Assembly: GCA_017303615.1 (NCBI GenBank)
Contig: JAFLCK010000013.1
Location: forward strand, 62,001 to 126,000
Reading direction: 5' to 3'
From: Obscuribacter phosphatis_A
GTDB lineage: Bacteria; Cyanobacteriota; Vampirovibrionia; Obscuribacterales; Obscuribacteraceae
Length of the DNA stretch: 64,000 nt
Shown here: in pieces, positions 33,339-42,303 of the stretch
How positions within the stretch are numbered: position 1 is the first letter of the stretch
Layout: every line of letters begins with the position of its first letter
Translations under genes and position numbers: made by a program
Notes under the pieces: model-generated
Database searches by the model: none
Told to the model about the DNA's origin: nothing
The model's input: only the letters and a program-made list of their open reading frames with translations

Positions 33339-34655
33339 ATGAGTGCTAGCTGTCAGACCGTAACCTATAAATCAGATCTCGATTTTGCCCGCTCTATGGA
33401 TGCGCAAGATGAGCTAGCCGGCTTTCGCGACGAGTTTATTTTTCCGCGCAAATTGACCGGACAAAACGGTGAAAGTTGCGTTTATCTAGCCGGCAATTCG
33501 CTTGGCTTGCAGCCCAAGAAGGCTCGCGACTATATCATAGAAGAGTTGGATGATTGGGGCGACTATGGCGTAGAAGGTCATTTCCATGCCCGCCATCCCT
33601 GGATGCCCTATCATGAATTCGTCACCGAAGCCTCGGCGAGACTGGTCGGCGCCTTGCCGTCTGAAGTGGTGGTGATGAATACTCTCACAGTCAATTTGCA
33701 TCTGATGATGGTTTCTTTTTATAGACCGCAAGGCAAGAGGGTGAAGATTGCTATTGAGAAAGGCGCTTTTCCTTCAGATCAGTATGCTTGCCAGTCGCAG
33801 TTGCGGTTTCATGGTTATGATGCCGCCCAACATCTTATAGAGTTTTCGCCGCGCCCGGGTGAAGACACCTTACGCACCGAGGATATGCTCGCAGTCATCG
33901 ATAAGCATAAAGACGAATTGGCGCTCGTGGTTTTGGGTGATGTCAATTATCTGACCGGACAGGCTTTTGACGTGCCTGCTTTGGCGGCTCGTTGTCGCGA
34001 ACATGGGGTTTTGTTCGGGCTCAATTTGGCTCATGGTGCCGGTAATTTGCTTTTGCAGTTGAATAAATGGCAGGTGGATTTTGCCGTCTGGTGTTCTTAC
34101 AAATATCTCAATGCTGGTCCTGGCGGTTTAGCTGGTTGCTTTGTTCACCAGAAGCACGGTCAGGCTTTCGACCTGCCGCGCTTTGCCGGTTGGTGGGGGC
34201 ACAATAAAGCAAATCGCTTCAAGATGCCCGACCAGTTCGAGCCTATGGTTGGTGCTGAAGGTTGGCAGTTGTCCAATCCTCCTATATTTCAGCTGGCCGC
34301 CCTGCGTGCTTCACTAGATATTTTCGACCGCGCCACCATGCCGAAGTTGCGGGTCAAGGGTGATCTTTTGACTGGTTATCTCGAGTATCTTTTGAATGAA
34401 ATTAAGGATAGTGTCGAAAGCAAGCGTCCAGGCTATCTTTCGATCATCACCCCGAGTGCGCCTGGCGAACGCGGTTGCCAGCTCAGTCTGCGTTTTCAAG
34501 GCGGACGAGGCATCTTGGAGCGGTTCAAAGAAGCCGGCGTGGTCTGTGATTTTAGAGAGCCCGATGTGATTAGAGCTACCCCGGCACCGCTCTATACCAG
34601 TTTTGAAGACGTTTATCGCTTTGCCCAGGTGGTGAAGCAATTTGCCGAAGTTTAG
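33339..34655 (+). CDS. kynU: Kynureninase
   Basis: PLP enzyme that cleaves 3-hydroxykynurenine to 3-hydroxyanthranilate and alanine (or kynurenine to anthranilate). The Schiff-base Lys is in the typical context WCSYKYLNAGPGGLAG. The N-terminal YLAGNSLGLQPKKARDYI and GWWGHNKANRFKM also match the family. The length of 438 residues is normal for the eukaryote-like and Bacteroidetes-like forms. AGGAG stands before the ATG. It sits between the decarboxylase and the monooxygenase. Confidence 0.95.
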   Translation: MSASCQTVTYKSDLDFARSMDAQDELAGFRDEFIFPRKLTGQNGESCVYLAGNSLGLQPKKARDYIIEELDDWGDYGVEGHFHARHPWMPYHEFVTEASARLVGALPSEVVVMNTLTVNLHLMMVSFYRPQGKRVKIAIEKGAFPSDQYACQSQLRFHGYDAAQHLIEFSPRPGEDTLRTEDMLAVIDKHKDELALVVLGDVNYLTGQAFDVPALAARCREHGVLFGLNLAHGAGNLLLQLNKWQVDFAVWCSYKYLNAGPGGLAGCFVHQKHGQAFDLPRFAGWWGHNKANRFKMPDQFEPMVGAEGWQLSNPPIFQLAALRASLDIFDRATMPKLRVKGDLLTGYLEYLLNEIKDSVESKRPGYLSIITPSAPGERGCQLSLRFQGGRGILERFKEAGVVCDFREPDVIRATPAPLYTSFEDVYRFAQVVKQFAEV

Positions 34656-34667
34656 AGGAGTATAGCT

Positions 34668-36143
34668 ATGTCAGGTGAAGTAAAAGGAAGCATCGAAGCT
34701 CTGCCCGAAAAGGCGGAAGTGGCTCTGGTAGGCGCTGGCCTAGTCGGCTCGCTCTTGGCTATTTTGCTTGCTAAACGTGGGTTTCAGGTCGATGTTTTTG
34801 AAAGACGACCTGATATGCGCAAAGAGACTATATCGGCAGGGCGTTCCATCAACTTGGCTATTTCCACCCGCGGTATTCGCGCCCTGGCAAGGGCCGGCAT
34901 GGATGCCAGCGTACTCAGTCAGGCAGTGCAGATGCGTGGACGGATGATTCACCCAAAACTAAGTGATGGTGTGGCTGGGGAGCTGGTTTTCCAGCCCTAT
35001 GGAAAAGATGACAGCGAATGCATCAATTCCATATCGCGGGCTACTCTCAATAAACTGCTTATGGACCGAGCCGAATCGACAGGCAAGGTGAATATTTACT
35101 TTAAGCAAAAAGCCGAGGGCATTGATTTCACCGACAACAGGTTGGTGCTGGAAGATGACCATGGAACGAGAACGTCAGTACTTGCCGATATTGTCATTGG
35201 TACAGATGGTTCGGCTTCGCGTCTGCGTGACGAAATGATGAAGCGTCAGGGTTATAAAACTACAGTTTCGAGGCTCGATTACGGCTATAAAGAGCTGGTC
35301 ATTCCTCCCACTGCCGGCGGTGGCTTCGCCATGGAGCGCAATGCTCTGCACATATGGCCGCGTGGTAACTTCATGCTCATAGCCTTGCCCAACTTTGAAG
35401 GCAGCTATACATGTACTCTCTTCCTGCCCTTTGAAGGTCCGGTCAGCTTTGCTAAATTGACCGATAAGGCGGCGGTGGAAGACTTCTTCCAGAAAGAGTT
35501 TCCCGATGCAGTACCCTTGATTGAGAATCTAGTCGAGACATTTTTTGAAAATCCGACTGGACATATGGACACGGTCAAAAGCGGTCCCTGGAATGTAGAT
35601 GGATCTGCCATGCTTCTTGGTGACGCTGCTCATGCCATCGTGCCCTTCTATGGTCAAGGCGCCAACTGTGGTTTTGAAGACCTGACAGTTTTGGACGATT
35701 GCATACAAGAGCACCTTGACCGGGGCGGTAGTCTCGCTATAAATAGCCAAGACAATTCCAACTGGAAGAAGGTTTTTGACGACTTATACGCGCGGCGCAA
35801 AGTCAATTGCGATGCCATTGCCGATATGGCGGTCGAGAACTTCACCGAGATGCGCGACAAAGTAGCCGATCCCCGCTTCATTATGCTCAAGGCGGTTGAG
35901 AAGCATCTTGAGAAGAGCCTCAAGGGGCTTTATCGCTCAAGATATTCGCTGGTCTCGTTCAGCAACGCACCATATAAAGTGGCGCTTGATGTAGGTGTGA
36001 TTAGTGATGAAATTTTGACACCACTTTGCAAAGATATCGAGAAGCCCGAAGAAATAGATCTAAAGGCGGCGGAGATATTGGTGAAGGAAAAGTTGACGCC
36101 TCTGCTCAAGGACCTGCCGGCTTTGAGCGAGACTTTGGCCTAG
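34668..36143 (+). CDS. kmo: Kynurenine 3-monooxygenase
   Basis: FAD-dependent hydroxylase that makes 3-hydroxykynurenine with NADPH and O2. The dinucleotide-binding GAGLVGSLLAILLAKRG is at residues 22-38, followed by DVFERRPDMR. The second FAD motif is LLGDAAHAIVPFYGQGANCG. The length of 491 residues matches KMO. The C-terminal hydrophobic helix typical of mitochondrial enzymes is absent or weak. GAGGAG is 9 bp before the ATG. Together the four genes convert kynurenine to 2-aminomuconate semialdehyde; tryptophan dioxygenase and kynurenine formamidase are not in the window. Confidence 0.94.
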   Translation: MSGEVKGSIEALPEKAEVALVGAGLVGSLLAILLAKRGFQVDVFERRPDMRKETISAGRSINLAISTRGIRALARAGMDASVLSQAVQMRGRMIHPKLSDGVAGELVFQPYGKDDSECINSISRATLNKLLMDRAESTGKVNIYFKQKAEGIDFTDNRLVLEDDHGTRTSVLADIVIGTDGSASRLRDEMMKRQGYKTTVSRLDYGYKELVIPPTAGGGFAMERNALHIWPRGNFMLIALPNFEGSYTCTLFLPFEGPVSFAKLTDKAAVEDFFQKEFPDAVPLIENLVETFFENPTGHMDTVKSGPWNVDGSAMLLGDAAHAIVPFYGQGANCGFEDLTVLDDCIQEHLDRGGSLAINSQDNSNWKKVFDDLYARRKVNCDAIADMAVENFTEMRDKVADPRFIMLKAVEKHLEKSLKGLYRSRYSLVSFSNAPYKVALDVGVISDEILTPLCKDIEKPEEIDLKAAEILVKEKLTPLLKDLPALSETLA

Positions 36144-36150
36144 TCTTTCT

Positions 36151-36190
36151 ATTCTGATCTGTTCTGATCTATTCAGATCTGTTCTGATCT
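36151..36190. repeat. 10-bp tandem repeat, four units
   Basis: Four consecutive decamers of form (A/G)TTC(T/A)GATCT follow the kmo stop within 10 bp. Each contains GATC. A run of eight T at 36208-36215 comes shortly after, but no clear stem precedes it. Confidence 0.85.
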
Positions 36191-36323
36191 GATAAATAAA
36201 GCTCTGCTTTTTTTTAGCGGCTGCAAATGCCCATGGCTGGCTGTTGTCGCCCTTTCTTTGCCGGGTGGTGCCCGGCGAGGCGGTAATATAGCAATGCTTC
36301 CCCGATGCATTTTGCCTAGATAG

Positions 36324-36962
36324 TTGGCTTTTTTGGATTTGAAGAGAGCAAGCCTGCCCTTTGCCGTTGGCTTTATTTTATGTATTTGTTTGCTTGTTAC
36401 AGGCACGTCGATAGAGGCCCAAGCCCGGGGCAGAAAAGCTGAGAAGCGCAAACCGGTGCAGTTTGCCGGTAAAGTTATCGCTGTCAGTGATGGAGACACA
36501 ATCAAGGTCTTGCGCGATAAGGTACCGCAGACAGTGCGGCTGACTTTTGTCGATTGTCCAGAGAAAAAGCAGGCTTTTGGCACAGCGGCACGCGAGTATA
36601 CCGCGGCGCTCTGTTTCAATCGTACCGTGCAGGTGCGCGAATTGGGTAGAGACAGATACAATCGCAGTCTAGGCGAGGTGGTTCTGCCAGACAAGCGGGT
36701 CCTCAACTTCGAGCTGGTGCGCTCCGGCTATGCTTGGTGGTATGAACAGTTCGCACCAAAGGCGGTGAACTATCAATTGGCTGAAGCGGAGGCCCGCCAG
36801 CATCGGCTTGGGCTTTGGCGCGAGACTAGTCCGACACCGCCTTGGCAGTTTAGAAAACTGGCAGCTTTATCTAGAAAAAATTTGGCATCTAGATTCTTAG
36901 CCGGTAAAAGTCTGTCCGGCAAAAAGCTGGTTGCTGCAACAGAGCAGAAAAACAACCACTAG
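36324..36962 (+). CDS. Secreted thermonuclease-like (SNase) protein
   Basis: A 212-residue protein with a signal peptide or anchor (about residues 12-34: FAVGFILCICLLVTGTSIEA). The mature part is a staphylococcal nuclease domain: GKVIAVSDGDTIKVL, VRLTFVDCPEKKQ, the catalytic-region REYTAALCFNRTVQV, RDRYNRSLGEVVL and QFAPKAVNYQLAEAEARQHR. It likely degrades extracellular or periplasmic nucleic acid. The start is doubtful: TTG at 36324 or another TTG at 36333, with no good ribosome site. Confidence 0.8.
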   Translation: MAFLDLKRASLPFAVGFILCICLLVTGTSIEAQARGRKAEKRKPVQFAGKVIAVSDGDTIKVLRDKVPQTVRLTFVDCPEKKQAFGTAAREYTAALCFNRTVQVRELGRDRYNRSLGEVVLPDKRVLNFELVRSGYAWWYEQFAPKAVNYQLAEAEARQHRLGLWRETSPTPPWQFRKLAALSRKNLASRFLAGKSLSGKKLVAATEQKNNH

Positions 36963-36995
36963 CAGACGCTGCTGGAATGCTCTTGCTAGTGGTTG
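36953..36995 (+). terminator. Long hairpin overlapping the nuclease stop codon
   Basis: A perfect 12-bp inverted repeat, CAACCACTAGCA (36953-36964) with TGCTAGTGGTTG (36984-36995), encloses a 19-base loop and covers the nuclease stop codon. The following T-run is weak (AAGTTTTGG), so it may be a terminator or an mRNA 3' stabiliser. Confidence 0.45.
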
Positions 36996-37092
36996 CATCT
37001 AAGTTTTGGTTGTATCGTGATTTTGGTTGTATCTGGATTTTGGTCTTATCTGAATTATTGCTGCATCTAAATTTTGACTATAGCCTGATATC
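36991..37092. repeat. Degenerate 17-bp tandem array
   Basis: Consecutive 17-mers read GGTTGCATCTAAGTTTT, GGTTGTATCGTGATTTT, GGTTGTATCTGGATTTT, GGTCTTATCTGAATTAT and TGCTGCATCTAAATTTT, followed by a more diverged unit. The array fills the space between the nuclease gene and the converging BtaA-like gene. Confidence 0.8.
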
Positions 37093-37099
37093 GTTACAC

Positions 37100-38257
37100 C
37101 TAGATTTTCTTTGCCGCTATGAAGACCTTGCTGTTTAAGAAGGCCCGGTCTTGGTATTCTGAGTTTTCCGAGTTTTCCAGCTTTTGCGATTTTTCCGATT
37201 TTTGCCAAGTGAGCTGATTAGGCATAATTAGATTACTCGAAGTCTCGAGCATGCTGCGCCATAAGAGCACGCCGCCCGGCTTGAGCAGCTTGGTGGCGGC
37301 TGCTATGACTTTTATCTGGTCTGTTTTTTCCAGATAGTCTAATTCGTTGGAGAGAGTGATCAGGTCATAGCTTGCTTCTTCCTCAAGTTCAAGCGCTTTT
37401 TCGAGGTTGTTTTGCAGATGAACTAGGTTTAGCTCAAAGTCTTGCGGACGCACAGGCATGGTCAACCAGGGTGCGCAGTCTATTTCAGAGCCGAGACTGC
37501 GATAGCGCCCGGCGAGCATTTGCTGCAAATATGGATTGCCTGTGGCGGCAAAGTTTTGGAAGGCCCAGTAAATGCGCTCGCTGAGATGAGTCGAGAGCGC
37601 TTTCTCTTTTGCGAAGTATCTTGCCAGAGGCGTTTCAGCAAAGAGCAAGAGACAAGTTTCATGATCGAAAACTGTTTCGAGGGCATAGTCCAGATTTTGC
37701 TTTAGGGGTGAGTTTTTTCCGATAAGGCGAGCTTGCCAGGCTGGAACATCTAGATTGAGCAAATTTTGCCAAGACTTTTTGTGAACTTTGAAATGATCAC
37801 GCAAGGTCGGCAGCAGGGCTTCAAAACGTCCGCAGAAATCTGGACCATTGAGGGCAACATAATCTAAGGAGCCCAAAATTTCTTCGGGCAGCTCAAGTTC
37901 AGCAAGAAGACATTGCAGGCTGCGCTTTCTCATTTTGGCGTCCATGGGTAGGTGCCCTAGAAGCTTCAGTCTTTTGGACGGAAATGCATCTTGAAGAAGA
38001 TGGAGCTTGATGCTTGTCAGAGCCAAGTTGCTCTGGTTTTGATCGACAACAGTGAGTTTGCTTAATGGCACTATAGTTGAGATGTAAGCAGTCGTGCAAC
38101 CCGCTGACGCGTAGGTCAAAACACTTTGCCGTCCTTGTCTTTCGGCCAGTATTTTCGCCTCGATTTGTGCGTCTTCACGCATTTGTGCAAAGCGCAGCGG
38201 AAGAGTCTTTATGTGATTGCTTTCAAGGCAATGCTCAGCTAACTGTATGTTTAACAT
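37100..38257 (-). CDS. BtaA/DUF3419-like S-adenosylmethionine-dependent protein
   Basis: A 385-residue protein. An early nucleotide-binding-like segment, VLTYASAGCTTAYIS followed by LTVVDQNQSNLALTSIKLHL, matches the SAM site of the DUF3419 family. That family includes BtaA, the 3-amino-3-carboxypropyl transferase of betaine-lipid synthesis. A second Rossmann-like segment occurs near the end (YDLITLSNELDYLEKTDQI, LLKPGGVLLWRSML). No BtaB-type N-methyltransferase gene is adjacent, so betaine-lipid synthesis is not established. Confidence 0.6.
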   Translation of the reverse strand: MLNIQLAEHCLESNHIKTLPLRFAQMREDAQIEAKILAERQGRQSVLTYASAGCTTAYISTIVPLSKLTVVDQNQSNLALTSIKLHLLQDAFPSKRLKLLGHLPMDAKMRKRSLQCLLAELELPEEILGSLDYVALNGPDFCGRFEALLPTLRDHFKVHKKSWQNLLNLDVPAWQARLIGKNSPLKQNLDYALETVFDHETCLLLFAETPLARYFAKEKALSTHLSERIYWAFQNFAATGNPYLQQMLAGRYRSLGSEIDCAPWLTMPVRPQDFELNLVHLQNNLEKALELEEEASYDLITLSNELDYLEKTDQIKVIAAATKLLKPGGVLLWRSMLETSSNLIMPNQLTWQKSEKSQKLENSENSEYQDRAFLNSKVFIAAKKI

Positions 38258-38408
38258 ACATGCCGCCTCCGATAGATAGATAAATTTGTAGATAAATAAG
38301 TTGATGACTTAGAGAAGTTTTTACTGCAGAGATGCCTGTATACGCGCTCTTATGAGGCGTTGACTTGCTTCATTGTCGAGTGGGGGAAGAGTTGACGGAT
38401 GACTGACA

Positions 38409-38430
38409 CAAACAGTTTGTAAACTGTTTG
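38409..38430. promoter_or_regulatory. 22-bp inverted repeat upstream of the BtaA-like gene
   Basis: CAAACAGTTT-GT-AAACTGTTTG is a perfect palindrome with 10-bp arms. It lies between the esterase gene's stop and the BtaA-like gene's start on the minus strand. No T-run follows on either strand, so an operator is as likely as a terminator. Confidence 0.4.
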
Positions 38431-38455
38431 GTTCTTAAATCGGCGAGCGTTTGGG

Positions 38456-39391
38456 CTAGTAAATTAGCTCGTATTTCTTGGCTTGTAGCGCCGAGATGAC
38501 GCCTATATGGTTCTCCGGCACCTTGATGAGCTTATCTTTTCTATTGGTATTTCGATGCCACAGTGTAAAGAAGGTGCGGCTTTGCTGTTCTCTTTTTCCG
38601 CGCCAGTCACTGCTGAGATACATCGTAAGCGGCGGCAATTTAGCCCTTTCTTCTTGCGGCAGGTTTTGCAACTTTGACAAAAGCGAGAGCTTGATTGCCC
38701 CGGCATTTTCGCCGAAGGCAGCCTTCAGTTCTTCGGTCAGTTTCGCTATTTCTAGGGCAGGCGGATCGATTAAGACTATTGCTTTGATCCTCGCCTGTGA
38801 AAGTCTTGCCTTGGCTTGGGGAGAAAGGATCCAGGCCGCCACTATCTGAGCCCCGGCCGAATGCCCAAACAAAACTATTTTGCTGTTTTTATAGCGATCT
38901 AGTTTCAGTAGAAAGTCTATAGCCTTGTTGTAGTCCTCTATTTGGGCCGGGTATTTATGGCGCGGAGCCAATCTATAGTTGATACTGGCATAGTCTTGCC
39001 TGGGGCTGAGCAGAGCTTTTGCCAGGTTGGCTCCATAAAGTCGGTCGGCTTTATCGCCGCTGCTCCAAGCCCCGCCGTGTGCGCAGACGATCAGGTCTGG
39101 ACCCGGCATGGCTGCCTCCTGATTCTCATTACTTGGGTTCACATTACTTAGGTTCGCATTACTTAGGTTTTTAGTGCTAGAGCTGTATAGATCTAGTTCG
39201 AGAGGCTTTGGCCCATAAGCCAGGCTGCGGCAAGTGGGCTCAGTCTCTGCTTGCCTGAGTTTGGCTGCTTTTGCCTGGTAACAGCCAGAGGCAAAGACAA
39301 AAGCACAAACAAAAGTACAAACAAAAGTACAAACAAGAGTGCAAATAAAAGCGCAAACTAAAGGACAAATCACAAACCTATAGAGAACCAA
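38456..39391 (-). CDS. Exported alpha/beta hydrolase (HSL-type esterase)
   Basis: A 311-residue protein. The oxyanion motif HGGAW and nucleophile elbow GHSAG define the hormone-sensitive-lipase-like esterases; DYASINYRLAPRHKYPAQIE is also typical. Asp and His of the triad are probably in TMYLSSDW and VPENHIGV. The N-terminal hydrophobic segment is unusual: it is made of a four-residue repeat (C-x-F/L-V) encoded by the 12-bp array at 39303. A second insertion of LSNxN repeats lies at about residues 74-88. Confidence 0.8.
   Translation of the reverse strand: MVLYRFVICPLVCAFICTLVCTFVCTFVCAFVFASGCYQAKAAKLRQAETEPTCRSLAYGPKPLELDLYSSSTKNLSNANLSNVNPSNENQEAAMPGPDLIVCAHGGAWSSGDKADRLYGANLAKALLSPRQDYASINYRLAPRHKYPAQIEDYNKAIDFLLKLDRYKNSKIVLFGHSAGAQIVAAWILSPQAKARLSQARIKAIVLIDPPALEIAKLTEELKAAFGENAGAIKLSLLSKLQNLPQEERAKLPPLTMYLSSDWRGKREQQSRTFFTLWHRNTNRKDKLIKVPENHIGVISALQAKKYELIY
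39128..39172. repeat. 15-bp in-frame repeat in the esterase gene
   Basis: Three units, ATTACTTGGGTTCAC, ATTACTTAGGTTCGC and ATTACTTAGGTTTTT, encode the LSNxN repeats on the minus strand. Confidence 0.8.
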
Positions 39392-39443
39392 ATTTAGAAC
39401 ACCATACAGAACCCAATTCAGAATCCAATTTAGAACCCAATTT
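39303..39443. repeat. Two adjacent 12-bp tandem arrays across the esterase start
   Basis: Six 12-bp units of type GTACAAACAAAA (39303-39374) encode the hydrophobic signal region of the esterase. Five units of a different 12-mer, AGAACCCAATTT (39384-39443), continue across the start codon into the upstream region. Confidence 0.8.
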
Positions 39444-39500
39444 TAACCCCATATAGAATGAGAATTTGTGCCCACTTATAAAAGCAGAAATTGTGTCCAC

Positions 39501-40748
39501 TTATTCACCAAAGTCTACGACATGTCCTTCTTTGACAAGTTCTTGTTGATGTTTGCCCGCCAGTGGGCTTTTGTCTAGAGTCTGAGGCAGTCCCTTATCG
39601 TCTGCCTCTAGACATTTCTTGAGGTCGTTGAAAGTGCCGGTCAGTTCGAATTGGTCGAAGACATAGGGGATGCCGTCTGAGCCCAGGGTGCCGGCTGCAT
39701 CTGTAATATGAAAATGTAAATGGGGACCGGTGGTGTTACCTGAATTGCCTAAAGTAGCGATTTGCTCACCTCTTTTGACAGTTTGACCGATTTTGACTTT
39801 GGGGCTGTTTCTTAAGAGATGGGCGTAGAAAGAGTAGAATTCTTGCCCTTGTTCATTGTGCTTGATTGTAATTGTGTTGCCGCCTGGGAAATCGATATTG
39901 CCCGAGGGTTTGAACTGAGGTTGGTTGTCGAACTGGTCCACTACACCGACCACTACACCGTCAGCTACGGCATAAATGGGCTTGCCGTAACAGGTGGCAG
40001 ATTCCATACTGGTCACTGGTTTTTTGGTAGTGTAGTTGTCAGCGCTCACCTGCAACCAGTCTATGGCAAAGCGCTGGGCGCAAAGCAGCTGGTTGCTGAT
40101 TGGGAAAAGCGCTCGGCGGTGACCGATGATGCTGGCATAGCCGCCAATTGCCAGCCAGCCCTTGCCTCTCAAGGGCGGACTGATGACAATAGTGGCACCG
40201 CCAGTGGTGAGCGGCGCGGTCTCGATGACTTTCGAAACCGGCTTTGGATCTTTGGCGCCTAAGACCGGCGCTCTATATCTTATTTTTTGCGTAAAGCTAA
40301 GGTCTTCGCTAGTAAGCGGTTTTTCCAACTCGACATTGATAAAGACGATAACACTGGCACCAGGGCGCAGTTCGTTCGGGACAGACTTCTTATCGGGATT
40401 GAGTATTTTGTTCTTTAGTGCGACGTCTTTGAGGCTGAGAACTGTTTCTTCTTTGTTCTTTTGATGTGCAATCACATCTATTTGATCTAGTGTGACCGCA
40501 TGCCCGCTAAAGCTGGTGATTTTCATTTCCCATAGCCAGTTAAACTTGCCGTCGCTGCCTCTAAATTGCCGGGGCTTGGTGGTAGTACTGGTCAAAAGCT
40601 CAGTCCAGGGCACCGGTTTGGTCGCCTTAGCGATGTCTGACTGCAGAGAATCTATAGAAGAATCGGCGGCTAGACTTAGTTGCGGCGCCAACAAATTGAG
40701 AGATAGTGCAGCTGCTGCCGATAGGGCTATTTGATAGGCGAGTTTCAT
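39501..40748 (-). CDS. Exported M23-family peptidase
   Basis: A 415-residue protein from the ATG at 40748, which gives a clean signal peptide (MKLAYQIALSAAAALSLNLL, ending SLAAD). The C-terminal half is an M23 (LytM-type) domain: IYAVADGVVVGVVDQ, NTITIKHNEQGQEFYSFYAH, LGNSGNTTGPHLHFHI with the zinc HxH. The first zinc-ligand region reads CAQRFAIDWLQV, the divergent version (RFAIDW) found in some M23 proteins. The N-terminal domain is strand-rich and unassigned. Likely cuts peptidoglycan cross-links or activates amidases. Confidence 0.85.
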   Translation of the reverse strand: MKLAYQIALSAAAALSLNLLAPQLSLAADSSIDSLQSDIAKATKPVPWTELLTSTTTKPRQFRGSDGKFNWLWEMKITSFSGHAVTLDQIDVIAHQKNKEETVLSLKDVALKNKILNPDKKSVPNELRPGASVIVFINVELEKPLTSEDLSFTQKIRYRAPVLGAKDPKPVSKVIETAPLTTGGATIVISPPLRGKGWLAIGGYASIIGHRRALFPISNQLLCAQRFAIDWLQVSADNYTTKKPVTSMESATCYGKPIYAVADGVVVGVVDQFDNQPQFKPSGNIDFPGGNTITIKHNEQGQEFYSFYAHLLRNSPKVKIGQTVKRGEQIATLGNSGNTTGPHLHFHITDAAGTLGSDGIPYVFDQFELTGTFNDLKKCLEADDKGLPQTLDKSPLAGKHQQELVKEGHVVDFGE

Positions 40749-40856
40749 CTGTCTTCTTTCGAGCGGGGAGAAGAGTAGATGATACACCCTTGAAAATTTG
40801 CCGTACTTGAGCTTACAGCCCATGAAAAGCTATTGTGATTTGTCTGCAAAGAATAG

Positions 40857-41630
40857 CTATTGTGCTTGGTCCGCCGGGACCAATGTATTTAGTATTTGCT
40901 TGAGCTCGGCTTTGTGCATTAGATAGGCGTCTCTTTTGGCTGTGGTCAGTGAGAGTTCCATGACCATAGTGCCTTTGTGGGTTTCATAAGGAATGAAAGC
41001 GCCGATGAAATGACGCAGCACTTTGCCGTCTTCGCTGCTGACGAACTTGCCTTCTACCTGGATTGCGGCCTGTCCCTTGACCCAGATGAGGGTGGCATGG
41101 TCGAGGTGGAAGAAAGACTTTTCTTCTGCTTTCAGTGGTCTTTTGGCAATGCTGTATTGATTTCTGCCTACTGTGGCTGGTCCAAGAAATTCGGCAAGCT
41201 TGACTATCGAGTCGGCAAAGAGAATCGGGCTTGATGTGCGGAAGCGATAGCGGTTGACCAGGGCGATCAGTTCTTTGCGGGTGGTTTCGCTCAGGGCGAG
41301 GCTGGAGAGTCGGACAGTGAGACGTGTGGCTGGGTCGCCCGAGAGTTCGAACTGGACTCTACGATAGAGCTTGGAAGCGTAACTGTTTTCCTGCCAGAGG
41401 CGGTGCAGATGGATTGTCTTCACCGGTCCAAGGGGTAGATCGTGGGCGACCAGGTGTTTTTCGTTTTTCTTTTTTTCAAGACCGTTGCTGTAAGCCGAGA
41501 TGAGCTGAACTGCACTGGCTAGCTCATGCTTAGGCGTGGTGGGCGGCAGCTCGGCCAGCGAAACCTGTTTTTCTTGGACAGCATAGCTGTGCATTGTAGG
41601 CGGCGGCATGACCACGAAGGCATTGTTCAT
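40857..41630 (-). CDS. Hypothetical protein
   Basis: A 257-residue protein without signal or TM segment. The central part is strand-rich (YRRVQFELSGDPATRLTVRL, HATLIWVKGQAAIQVEGKFV) and the end is helical (MHKAELKQILNTLV). No family recognised. Transcribed in the same direction as the M23 gene downstream, with a gap of about 110 bp. Confidence 0.55.
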   Translation of the reverse strand: MNNAFVVMPPPTMHSYAVQEKQVSLAELPPTTPKHELASAVQLISAYSNGLEKKKNEKHLVAHDLPLGPVKTIHLHRLWQENSYASKLYRRVQFELSGDPATRLTVRLSSLALSETTRKELIALVNRYRFRTSSPILFADSIVKLAEFLGPATVGRNQYSIAKRPLKAEEKSFFHLDHATLIWVKGQAAIQVEGKFVSSEDGKVLRHFIGAFIPYETHKGTMVMELSLTTAKRDAYLMHKAELKQILNTLVPADQAQ

Positions 41631-41748
41631 TCTAGAAAACCCGGTAGTAAGAGGAGTTGTCTATATATTGACGGCGGCGGAGTGAGATCTTCGTGAAAGT
41701 GCTAGAGCGCTGAATTCAAATTTGGCACTTTCTATTTGATTTTCCGAT

Positions 41749-42303
41749 TTACTTGGGACGGCAGACTTTTACATCGGTCAAACCACCGTTGCCGAGGAAG
41801 CGACGGAAAGTTTCACTCTCTACGTCAACGACTCGTTTAAGGCGCGGGTGCGGTCCCATATCGTTGACTCGGGCGGCAAAACTCTTGCCTGTGTTTACAT
41901 CTTGAACGAAGACCGTGAAGGGTTTTTCTCTCTGGTTGTCGTAGTTGGGAAGCGCTACTGTCGGTACGCCTCTTCGCAGAATTTCGGTGGAGGCTGTCGG
42001 TTTGCCGTAGAGTCCGTCGCCTTTGCCATAGTGCGAAGCAACGCCCTGGACGCATTCACCGGGGGCGAGGGAGTGGTACCTATTTTTGTTTGCTTCTGCA
42101 CTTTGATTTTTGCCGCTGCCTTCATCGATGGTCAAATTAGGCAGAGGATAGCCTTTGACTTTATCAGAGTCAGGCTTGAAGTCTATTTTTCTAGTGTCAC
42201 TCTTAGGATCATAGGCGTCTATGTTGAGCATTTTCTCGGCGACCCTAAAGTCTTGATCGCCGGGTTTCTTTACTTCGTTGAAATTGAAGGCGCGTTCGGC
42301 CAT
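41749..42303 (-). CDS. RlpA-like double-psi beta-barrel protein
   Basis: A 184-residue protein from the ATG at 42303, which has AGGAG 7 bp upstream. The C-terminal 110 residues match the RlpA/expansin-like fold: GVASHYGKGDGLYGKPTAS, KPFTVFVQDVNTGKSFAARV, NDMGPHPRLKRVVDVE. No lipobox or signal peptide is visible, which is unusual for RlpA, a septal glycan-strand lytic transglycosylase. The first 70 residues are polar and probably unstructured. Confidence 0.75.
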   Translation of the reverse strand: MAERAFNFNEVKKPGDQDFRVAEKMLNIDAYDPKSDTRKIDFKPDSDKVKGYPLPNLTIDEGSGKNQSAEANKNRYHSLAPGECVQGVASHYGKGDGLYGKPTASTEILRRGVPTVALPNYDNQREKPFTVFVQDVNTGKSFAARVNDMGPHPRLKRVVDVESETFRRFLGNGGLTDVKVCRPK

